From assembly GCA_002633025.1 (NCBI GenBank), contig NMRB01000396.1, positions 173,942-237,941 on the forward strand: a DNA stretch of 64,000 nucleotides, written 5' to 3'. Both the position numbers and the translations under genes were made by a program. Below, one piece after another: positions 13,741 through 25,300 of this stretch (positions within the stretch are counted from its first letter, which is position 1; each line of letters begins with the position of its first letter). This DNA is from Notospermus geniculatus (lineage: Eukaryota; Nemertea; Pilidiophora; Heteronemertea; Lineidae). The notes below the pieces were generated by a model that searched no databases, had not been told where the DNA came from, and worked only from the letters and a program-made list of their open reading frames with translations.

Positions 13741-13830
13741 ATTAGCTCACCGGGGTGAGCTATTACGATGGGGAAGCGTCCGTCGTCCGTCGTCGTCCGT
13801 CGTCGTCGTCGTGTTCCGTTAGCAGGGCAC
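13741..13830. repeat. AGCTCACCGGGGTGAGCT-type dispersed repeat end with GTC-rich tract
   Basis: An 18 bp palindrome is followed by a tract of about 50 bases of CGTCCGTCGTC repeats. This head resembles a common end of non-autonomous repeats in marine invertebrates. The far end of the element is not clear. Confidence 0.5.
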
Positions 13831-14670
13831 GTTAATTCACCAACTGTGCAGGAAATTTTAACTGGCCTTCTTCGCGCCTTCGAGTCATCGCGCCATCGAG
13901 TCATCGAGTCAAGTACAACAAGCCACATGAAGGTACATGTATATCTTTATGGGCATATTCACGGTGCACAATCAATATTGCCTTACAGCTGCGGGAGAAA
14001 GTTCCGGTCACATACGCTTGGCAAAGCTGAGATGCCAAATTACTATAAATACCATTGCTAAGAGCAAAATGATAGCCCTATAGGTGAATGAGTACACTAT
14101 AAAAAGGCTAGCTGCTGCAGTATCTCCCAGAAATTGGCCCAGTAGTATTCGGAATTATTCCGGGTATCAGGTGTAGATAAACTTGTGTCAATGACTGTAC
14201 ATTTTGATATTACATGTATATTCCTTTTCGTCATAGCTTGTCGGTGCACAAACTGGGTAAGCACAAATTTGACAGAGCCAGTCAACCTGAGATGTCGGCC
14301 TACCTTACGTTGTGATCATCTCCATTCAGCTTTAGCTGGAACTGAGCTGAGAAAATGATATATATATATGTACAAATATTTCGCGTCAAGCCATAAACAT
14401 TCGAAAGTCTATTCGGTACATGCAGCCAAAACACCGGAAAATTGAGTGTCTGAGGTAATATGACCGATACAAGCCTGCCGGCGTTGATGGGTCACGTGGT
14501 TAGTCAGGAAATTTTGGCATGGAATGGTTTAATCGTGATGAAGAGCGAACACTGTCCCGATAACATATTCTTTGTCAACTTCAGTTATTTCAAAGCAAAA
14601 AACGTTCATTTGACGGATTTATCAAGTGCAGTAGTATAATTCATCCAGGGCAGTGCGGTACAACAACGTT

Positions 14671-15551
14671 TTAGTACAAACTTGGAGGAATTATACTGTC
14701 AGTATAATTCCTCCAAGGTACAAACCAGTCACCAAGAATTTCCTGGAAACGCAAACCCATCAACACCGCAGCAAAAACATCAGGCCTAACTCCGACCAAC
14801 TGACCCAGATACGCCCCCTTCACCATAGTCATAAACATCCGATGCATGTTCCGCTGAAGCTCTTGTCGCAATCTCTTAAAATAACCATACAAATCCAAAG
14901 ATGTCAAACCCAATCGGTATAAAATGCAATTTAATTCGGAAGGAATAACAGAATTTAGCAAACAGAAATCACATTCACACGCATATTCGTCAACGACCCA
15001 GAGGAAAATGGTAAGAAAGCGGATGAGGTGTTCTTTTTCGGGGATTCCCCACTGCTGCAGTGCAATCAAGGATTTATACAGACAGCATAGGAGCATGGAA
15101 TTAAGGGATTTATTCCAAAAGTATTACGTTTATCGGACCAAGCACATAACCCGGTAAGCATCAAGATATATCTGTTGAAATGCCGAAGCAAGGACGGAAT
15201 TGAGGGAAATGTGCACACGCAATCGGATGACGGCGTTGAGTACTCGCCAAGGCAAGGTGCCCACTCAGTACACGGTCAGATATCCACTGCATGGCCACGA
15301 AAAACCCCAATCTTCATGCAAAAAAAGTAACAAACGTCGCTAATTCACAATAAACAGCACTTCATGCACTCATACTCACGCAGACACAACAAAATGAATA
15401 AAAGCATCCACAGGGTAAATATGGAGAGCAATGGTTCCCAAATAAAGATGTAATTCAGGACGGCGGTAAAACAGGTATGAAAATAGTGGCTCACTATGGC
15501 AAACCACGTGACCCAATACATGTACTCTTCATTCCACATACAATGGGACAA
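14671..15551 (-). pseudogene. Possible decayed membrane-protein coding region, family unknown
   Basis: The minus strand has two open stretches. The first is 15551-15345, with strongly hydrophobic segments including ILLCLREYEC. The second is 15096-14671, 141 codons, including RFLTIFLWVVDEYACEC and SLDLYGYFKRLRQELQ. They lie in different frames with stops between, so any gene here is broken. The last codons run into the 37 bp hairpin repeat. The alternation of hydrophobic spans and basic loops suggests a multi-pass receptor-like remnant, but I cannot assign a family and a chance open frame is possible. Confidence 0.25.
14681..14717. repeat. 37 bp perfect hairpin, copy 1
   Basis: Two 18-base arms (CTTGGAGGAATTATACTG and its reverse complement) surround a single T. 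The identical 37 bases recur at 61973-62009. Confidence 0.85.
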
Positions 15552-15599
15552 TCCAGAATACAGTTCAACCTCTCGATAATAGGGATCTCTACTGCACTA

Positions 15600-16200
15600 T
15601 AAGTTATACTATCCACTTCCTGTTCAGTGAGTTTCATTGTTTATCAGTTCTTTGGGAAGTTTGACCTTGACCTTATCATCAAGGTCATTGCATAATCGAA
15701 ATGGGCATCGTCAATAACCTAAGTATGGGTGGTATCATTTCTCTACCTCAACCACTGGCAGAGATATTTCAAATTATCAAGTTTGAAAATGTCAAAATCT
15801 CATGCGAATTTTAACACAGTGCTGTCCTTGGATTAGCAGGCATGAATTAAGACTTGTTTCATGTTGATCAGTTGACAATGTGGCAAGTTATCTCAAAATA
15901 CCAAATTTTGTGATATCGAACGTCGATATCACCATGACCCCAACGTCTCAGATCAAAAGTAATCAGCTCATTTGATTCCTAGGGTATAAAAACCTAAGGA
16001 TAGAACGACTTGTTTCTATTGCTGTAGGTGTTAACTGCTTATAGGTGCCGATTTGTGCCATCAGATTAAAATATGATGGACAAGATATCAAGTCTGATAA
16101 TGGCGCGGCAATTTAAGACAGGGCGCGAACTTGCTTCTGAGATTCAATTGGGGCGCATGCGCCCTAATTGAGAGGCCTGGCGAGAACACTGATCAAATCT
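15600..16200. repeat. TCAAGGTC-containing dispersed repeat (probable)
   Basis: GACCTTGACCTTATCATCAAGGTC near 15662-15687 and the surrounding text (GTATAAAAACCTAAGG, GGCATGAATTAAGAC) resemble the AGGTCAAGGTCA-bearing element at 58087-59066. Boundaries are not resolved. Confidence 0.35.
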
Positions 16201-16308
16201 GAATAATATAAACTCATGATCTGTATTGTGAACCCTGCAGCCCGACCAGACCCTGACTAAAGTTTTGATGTTGGTCATCAACTGACAACTTCTATCTTCT
16301 TTCTTCAG

Positions 16309-19300
16309 CCATGTGCCTTATCTGGTCAAGCACGCTCAACTTTTGTGATGGTCTTCAGTCCGGATGGGTATGTATTTAATTTACAAAATCTGTCATTTCC
16401 TCAAAAGTCATGAGATGTTTGGTTCTGGTTCCTTGATTCTTGACGTTCATGCCAGGGGCAATCCACGGTAAAGTTGTCCTGAGCAGAGAATATTAAAATC
16501 ATTCAGAACTCAATATTTTTTGGTTTGGGCTTTGGATGGATATCTATGGATGAAAATTTGATGAATTTTACCACTGTTCATGCACTTGTTTTTCCTTTAT
16601 CTAACATGACACGTGAAAGATAGTCAAATTTGTGTTACGGACGGGACATTTTCAAACTTAGTTTTCTTTCATTTTCATGAGAGAAATTAAATATATTAGT
16701 TATATCCTAAATGTTTGGTGACGCCTGTCCTCAAAAAATACCAATAACAGTCCGATTCATCTAGACGCCCAGCCAATTGACAACTGTCAAATGACCAATT
16801 GTCCCGTCCGTAACGTTTTTAGCTACAAAAGTTGATATTCATACCGGTAATTAATCATGAGCTTTACAGTCCTCATATTCTGTAACCTCTGATTACTCAC
16901 AGAATGAATTATGCCAGGCATGTCTTTGTTCATCTATGACTGGCCACAAGATGGGAAAAAACAGAAAACATCGTTACGGACGGGACATTTACATGAAATG
17001 TCCCGTCCGTAACAGAGATTCAACAGCTGGTAGCTTCCAAAATAATTGGGGTGTGAAGGTACTGATGAGTATTTTTTTTTATCACAGCCAGTTCTTGGCT
17101 GTGATTGTTGAATATTTCAATTTAGCAAAGTTTGAAGTGGACTCGATTTTATGGCATAGGGCACATCGATAGGCCTAAAAGTCGCATAAAATTTTTATAA
17201 AATTGAACCTAAAATAAAACCGAATTAGGGTTAGGGGCGTTTGGAGGTTTTAATAGCTTCCTAAATAATTGGGGTGTGAAGATACTGATGAGTATTTTTT
17301 TTAATCACAGCCAGTTCTTGGCTGTGATTGTTGAATATTTCAATTCAGCAAAGTTTGAAGTGGACTCGATTTTATGGCATAGGCCACATGGGTAGGCCTA
17401 AAAGTCGCATAAAATTTTTATAAAATTGAACCTAAAATAAAACAGAATTAGGGTTAGGGGCGTTTGGATGTTTTATCACAGCCAGTTTTTCGGTGTAATT
17501 TTGGGATATTTCAACTGAGCAAAGTTTGAAATGACTCTACTCCATGGCATAGTTCAGATGTACGTCACATTATGTCGGCCTAAAAATCACGTAAAAATTG
17601 TACAATATTGAACCCAAAACAAAATAAAATGGTGGTTAGGGGGGGTTTTGACGCCACCAGAGGACAAAATGCGTGGCATATTTGATTTTTGTGGCTGTAT
17701 GTCACAACGAAAAAAGTGTCCCGTCCGTAACTTCCCGTCCGTAACAGGGATCCATTTGCTAAAACCCAGTGTCTTTTGAAAATGCAAACTACCAGTTGGT
17801 GGATTCTGTTGTGGAATGACTTGTAATCACTACAATTTTAAAATTATTTCAGTATTTCCTGTAAGAATGGAGGCATTTCAGAGCGAACACAGTTTGAATT
17901 CCTACCCTGAAAAATCACCATTTCTCTGACGTCCCGTCCGTAACACTTTTTGAAATACCACAACTTCTGCATACTACTCAGTTTCCATTGGGAACATTAA
18001 TGAACACATAGGTGTGGAATGACTTCACCAAAATAGATAGGAACTAGCAATACTGTTCTTAATTCAAAGATGGTAGACACATCTGTTTCTGCAAAATGTC
18101 CCGTCCGTGACAATCTGAATACCGTGGACTGCCACCGTAGGGCCTACAGCATTTGACTTGTCTTTCTTGTTGGTATCTTTCTGCTATCATCATTTTTTCG
18201 CGTAAGGCCAACGTAATGGACTACTTTCTCAAAACACAAATCATTTCGCCACGATGTTCAGTGCAGTTTACACACGCGCGATGCATTGCGTCACCATTTC
18301 AAAATGGCCGCCATTTCGGCCGTAAACGAGAACTGTGATTAGTGAAAGAACGTTTCCATGTCACATTTTTTGGGGAAAAGACCGCGATGGTGCCTGTAGC
18401 GACAAATAAAAAATTATTGATGTAAGGTAGCCGACGCCAAATTTGACGCAGCCGTTCCGTAGATATCGGCCAGAAACCTCGCGCCAATCAGATGTGGAAC
18501 GACGAGTAGGCCTAGGAGATAGTAAACCTAGTGTCGAAAGCAATCTTCAGACTCCGTTCTGCCCTCGCTGAATGCTCCGCATAAAAAAGACCCCAATGTA
18601 GGTTACACCGGATCTAATTCCGGACACTGAAAATACTTTGCACCTATCGATTTTCGGATATACCGCGAATAGGCCACATAGCGGCGAAATGATACATGTA
18701 TCAATATCAATTAGATACCGGTATTCGAATACACCTTGGTACCTCGTGCGTACATGCATGTTTCAATAGTGGATAATGCATAAGGCTCCAGTTCCATAGA
18801 GCTCACGTTGACACTTTTCACGCGCCACGCTTCACGTTTTCCTTTCGTTCCTCGATTCAGCGCACAACGAGACACACATTACCTGTCCTGTGACATGCTT
18901 TCTCCGAGGAACGAAAGGAAAACGTGAAGCGTGGCGCGTGAAAAGTGTCAACGTGAGCTCTATGGAACTGGAGCCTTAGCCTCGTTCTGAATGCAGCAGC
19001 TTTGGGTTACACGACCAAGAACCCGCTCAGTGTTTCCAAAATGGCGTCCACCACTATGCCATTTCTCGCTTCTAGCATTCAGAGAGAAAGTGCAAAGACT
19101 GTCGGCGAGATGGATACTCAGTGACATATCCCAAACGTGCTTTGTATCATTAGCTAAATACCCTGCAGAAAGTCTATTGAAGAAAGCGCCCTCAGTTCGA
19201 ATCGTGCAGCTTGCTGTGAACGCTGCACACGGATGTACACGATATACACGATGTACAGGTGTGAGATGCATAGTGCGTGATTCACTGCCGTCGCGGATGC

Positions 19301-22300
19301 CGGTGTAACGTTTTTCAGTGAGGCCCATGTGCCAGTGTGACATTACAATAGATTGACGGAGTAAGCGGCGATTTGACAATGGGCGACACACAGAGAAATC
19401 CCAGGGTGTTCCGAACAATGGGAATCACACAGAAAACTGGCCACACTGAAAAACGTTACACCTGGTCGGGTTGACTTTGAACATCCTTTTTGCAATCAAA
19501 TTGCACTGAACCTAAATATGAATGTTTCGTTTGAGGTATTTTAGAATACAAATCCTCGGCATCGGGTCTTGGTTGCGACACGAAACCCCGGTCGGGTGAA
19601 GAATCGTCTACTTGTCATAGCAAGTGCAAATGTGGTGTATTTCTGGGATTGGAATCTTCCAGAACCTATCGTCAGCAGATCTACCAATAATGATTATGAA
19701 CAAATTAGGTAAAAGGATCAATTAAATTATCCATAAGTGGTTTTCCTAACAGTCTCCGTGTCGCACAAGGACGTTTGTTCATCGTTGCCCATTTTGTGCT
19801 CATATTCTATGCTTAACAACACATTCAAGGAATACCTGTATGTTTTGTTTTGGTGGAATGTTCACTGTCCATACCTGCATCTCATGTTCTAAAAATCATC
19901 TTTTTAATTTCACTTGCAGGTGGGTTAAGTTTGATCCTCTTGGTCACCATCTTTTCACTGGTATAGCCAATGGTTCAACAGTTCAGCGGGAGGAATCGCT
20001 TCATCATGTTTCCCACTTTGGGTAAGTGTTTGATAACCGCCAACGTTCAGGGGCCTGTTTCATAAAGTGACTTTAAGCCAATCCTACCATTAACTCAATG
20101 CATTTTCCATTTCAGGTATATGAATGATGGTCCTTATATGGATCCCCATAGGGCATGGATACGACGTCAGTGGTACGACTTAGTCTCACGCTACAACCAA
20201 CACCAAAGAGATGAGTTTGGTTTCCGTAATGTCCATACGTCATCTGGTAAGGATGATTCTTGTCTGTAGAAATGATACCACAAAGCCGTGGTTACACTAC
20301 ATAAAATCCCCGGGCTTCAAGAAACACGGGTTTTTGAAACACGGCAAGTTCGCCGTGCTTTTCAAATTCCCCCGTGTTTTCGTTAGTTCTTAGCTACAGA
20401 TGGCGCCGCCATTAAGTGACCTCGTTTTCGCACCTCCAACAGTGTGTGCTAATACAGAAATGGCCGAAGAGTCAGTTCATGCAGCGCACTTGTTGCTGGG
20501 CTACTTAACTACATTGTAGTAGTGTGACCTCTTGCCGGGCTTTTCGTACACACGGGTCTGGACAAACACGGGTATTTTCAACTGGTGTAACTGTAGCTAT
20601 ATTAAGCTCCCTATGGTGAGCCATTCAGATTTTCCATCTTCTTCATGTGCACCTGTACCTCATGACCAGTTAACCCAATAGAGCCCATGCCGCCCTAAAA
20701 ACCGCCCTGCCTAGAAGACCACGCCCATGTAGTTCATGAAGACTTTCTCTATTGCAGGTCGCACCGGTAGCACTCCAAGTGGCTCCACCTATACCCAATC
20801 AACAACACAGTCTTCTCCTCTCGATATAGATCTTATAGAACCAACTTCGCCGACACGTCTTACTGCTTTAGATGATGCACGACAGTATGCCTCTTACATA
20901 ACAAACCTGTCGGCATCATCCAGAGCTGATGCTGGTCGCAACTTGACTCGCTCTCTTGCTTCAGATGCCTCGGAGGGTAGTATGCATACTGCCAGTTATT
21001 TATCTAGTCGCTCTCTGTTATCACATGGTAGATGGCGCTACTCAAGATACCATCGGAGTAATCAAATGAGTTCTGCTTCTGGTGGCGCACAAAGTGGCAC
21101 AGCGTCATCTCGGATTAATCCACGGCTCACTGAAGGTGCTCGGAACGCCCTGAGGAATCTTGGGGGCAGGACAAGGAATGATGATTCCCAAAAATCATCT
21201 GTAAAACAGTCCGACAAAACTGATGCACCTTCCGAGGCAAAGGTTCCTTCTACTCTTGATGAAGCTAGCAGCAGTCAAACTGGTTCTGATGAAGTCAACA
21301 AAGTTGTGAAAAGGGAAACAGAAAAGCGGCAAGATTCTGCTGAGACTTCACAGAATTCAATTCTCTTCTCCCATCTTTCCTCCTCATCAGAGTCCACAAG
21401 AACATCTACTGCTTGTACCACAGTCTCTTCTACAGGAGGTCAGGGAACTAAAACAGAGTCTGCTAATCACGGTTCTGGGTCTCGACCCAATACTGGAGAG
21501 GCTGGAGGGATGAGACATCGGAGCTCACTACTCAGATCATGGTTGAAAAGTACGAAACAACAGTCATCTGCGAGCTCGCCCTGTGTGGACAACACATCAG
21601 ATATTAGTCAGAGTCAGAGTAGTTCTGGTCATAGCTCAAGCCAAGATCCTAACAGAAATACAGCACGGTCTGTAACTGTTATCAGACCATCTACATCAAG
21701 GGTTGATCTGCCTCGTATACTCGATAGCCACCCGAATGCAAGTCGCACAGGGAGTACTGAGGATCTGGAAAGCAGGGCTGTTGCAAGAGTCGAAGGGTCG
21801 GGAGCTACTGCATCTACTTCTACACACTGTGAAAGATGTGAAGCCAGTAGGAATTTGGTACTACGGGAGAGCTTACCCAGATCCCCGACTCCAAATCGGC
21901 ACATGTACCGATGCCCTGGTCCCAGTACCCGTAGTGATGTCGGCTGTGAAACAGAGGACAATACAAATAGCAGTTTACATCGTAGTATAGGAACTGAAAC
22001 AAATAAGTCAGCTTCTCGGAGAGGTTCCCCGAGTGATTCTTCAGACAAAAAGCCACCAGGAGGTGCCAAGTTTAGACTGTTTTCTTCATCTACAAAGAGA
22101 CATAACTCTACCGGTGAATCTTGTGATGATACTTCAGATCAGAAGCCAGATAGGGACTCGGACGAACCTCCACGTAAACGAATGAAATTTGAGCAGTCAG
22201 AGTCTGTTTCTCAAAGTCAGAGTGATGCCAATAGTACGTCTGATGCGATGAATTTGTCTAGTAGTGGAAAAGTGACTTTTGAAAAAGATGCCGTTTGCAG

Positions 22301-25300
22301 TTCTTCCTCAGATCAGATCAAGTTGGAAGGTCATGATATGTCTGACAGGGAGACTCAACAACCTGCAAACTCAAACAGCAATGAACCACTGGCCGGGTGC
22401 AGTTCCTCTGTTCCAGTGTGTTCTTCAGCCTCAACTACCAATGTTAGTCAGTCATCGCCATCTGTAAGTGGTAGCTCAGTGGCTTCTTCAAGTTCAAGAG
22501 ACCCGCGAACATCACTCTGTTCCATGCCAAACTGTTCAAATTTCCGCAGTAGGAGTGGGCCTGGTGACAATTCTACACATGCAGACTGCGGTGTTCGGAT
22601 GCGAACGAATTTATCTAGGTATCATAGGCTGCAGGATTTTAGGAGGAGAATTTTGGACATACATGATCGTCTTCAACAGCGGCATCGTTCGAGCGGGCGA
22701 AGTGTACAAGATTGGCTGCGTGCACAGCGGCCGCCTCGTCCTGCTTCCTTTGTCGAGAGGATGGAGTCTTTGCGACAGGAAAGGTTACGAGCAGAGCGAT
22801 TGGCACGACAAAGGGTTGCACGAGGGCGTTTACCTCCGGGTCCGTATGTTATTCCTGACATCACAATAACAAGGCCGCCTGATTCACCTCCACATGTCCG
22901 TGAGTATCGTCTTTTTATCAATTGTCCCATCTGTTTGGTCTGGGCTGTTGTTACGGTCATATCGGAAAATAAGGATGCACTTTCCGTCATAAAAGCTTGT
23001 GAAAGTGGGTGTTTTGTTGCTGCTTGTTGTGCTGGACACTGTGCTCACAACCTCATCTGAGATTTATTTCTGTCTCAAATTTGTTGAGTTTATGGCAAAT
23101 TTCGCTCAAGGTCCAGGTGCATCAAATGATTCGTTCATGTCGGCCTAAAAGTTGAGACATTCATGAACCCCAGTCTTGATGATCGCACTATGTTTCAAAT
23201 GAAGTTTATTGATTTTCAGCTGAACCAGACCAAGGTGATCATCATGACGACCGCCAGGAAATGCTCAGAGATCTTGAAAAGTAAGGGAAAGGCGAATATT
23301 AAAGAAAATTTAAATGATGTCCAGATTTATTCTGTCATTGCTGCGACCACTGCAGTAGATGGCAGCACCTGTTGATAAAAGTATTATGTCACTCACGGAT
23401 TCACCTTTCCCGGCCACATTAATTTAACACCATATCACTATATCAGTAGATTTTATTCTGAGAGTTGTAGGATTTGTGTTTAGGCCTAACTGCACAAACT
23501 CGTTCGGGGTATTTAAAATTACATATGTATTGACTACTCTCAATTCAGCATGCGAATGGAAGCAATGAGAGAACGACATGCTGTTCGACACCAGGAGCGT
23601 GTCTGGGACCATCAATATACGACACAGGGTCGTACGTGGCACCAGCTGCAGCGTCGGTATTTGCATCCTCACTATGCAGTTGGGATTCTGGACGAGACAA
23701 TCAACCAACCCAGTGACAGTATTCAGTCCGCCATCAACCGAGCTATTGCAGGTAAACCATGCTTGAAATCAAGTGTTTTCAAATGTTATGTGATCATTTT
23801 TTCTTGCACATGTAACTTTCCAGGACTGATTTCATGTGAATCTTCTGTCTGTTTACAGGTGTGTACTTGGGAAATGGAGAAACTGCTGTGGCCAATAATA
23901 TTGTGGACAAAACTTACCGTATACAACGCTGGTACTTTGATGTCCTTGACATTCCTTTCATCAACAAACGTAAGTATATGCAATTGGCTCTCTAGGAAAC
24001 ACACCCATAGATAACGATCGATAGTCGTTTGTGCCATCTCAGTGCAAGTTGTAAGGAGTCCAACATTGGTGAATAGCCCATTGTGAGCAGCTCCCATGAA
24101 AATTTCACCTGGAACAGTGCCTTTACACAGGCTTCACTCTCCTATTTGCAGTGTGGCCTGGAATTGAGAATGCTCCTTGCACACACCTTGAAGGTTTAGA
24201 GATAATAGTGAAAATCATTTCTATCTTGAACTGGCTTTTCATTAGACAACACTAAACCTTACAAGAATTCAAACCATACCTTCCCCTCTTTTCTTAGCTG
24301 ATGAGAACATAGTCGTCCCTCACTGTAAGCTACACAATGACACCAGTGCGGAGATCTCCCAAGATGGCCATCTATTGGCCACGTTTGTTCCTAGTCACAG
24401 AGGCTTCCCTGATGATACTATTTTAGCAGTTTACTCCTTAGAGCCTGATACACTTGGTCAGTGTTGGTACACAAAGGGTTTTGGTAAGTTGTGCGTTCCA
24501 TTTCAAGAGAGATTTTCATGCTGCTATTGTGTCGATTTAGATTTTTGACTTCTCGGGGATGGCGCTATCCACTCGCCAAATCGCCATTGGCTCTTTCACC
24601 TCTAATTTGGCTGAAAATTCAACCACTTGGCTAAAATTTTCAACACTGAAAATCCATTAGAATGGAAAATTTGGCCAACTGAACAGTGACTTGGCTGAGA
24701 CTTGACAGAAGCTAGATCCATCCCTGACCCTGACTTCAGCTTGTTCAGACGGTCCGCAAATCTGAGGCTCAAGCAAAATCCCTCCAGGAAGGCTTCTCAA
24801 CTCAACTATAGCACACATTGATTAAAAGACGAAACCATTGGTGCCACACAATAGTTATAATGTTTGAAAATTCTCTATCCTATAGGTCCCAATGCCATCT
24901 CTGTTAGCATATCACCACTAAACCAGTACGTCCTAGTCGGTCTTGCTGCCAGGAGACTTGCCTGGGTCTTCTCTCAGTCACAACAAGTTGCTCAGGTTTA
25001 CAGCCTGTGTAATAAGGAGGAAGGTGAACTGTCTATGAAGGTATGTACCTGCTGATCTGTCATTGGGCCCTATGCACCAAAAGAAGATTATCTTGAACTC
25101 AGGTTGAGCCACAACTTTTCCATTGTCACATGATGCCCTGGCAAACCTTAACAATTGAAAAGTTGTGGCTCAACCTGAGTTCAAGATAATCTTCGTTGGT
25201 GCATACGGCCCATATGTCCACAATTTCTATCATATTCCTTAAGCTGCGTTTACCAGACATCCAGAATGCGGTATAGGGACGCGGAATCCCGGCGGAACGA

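Noticed and set aside
22900-23060. Continuation of the large AMBRA1 reading frame to the stop at 23060 (ICLVW and Cys-rich peptide)
   Set aside because: A GTGAGT donor at 22900 and the small exon 23220-23280 restore the family sequence with matching phase. The extra codons are intron read-through.
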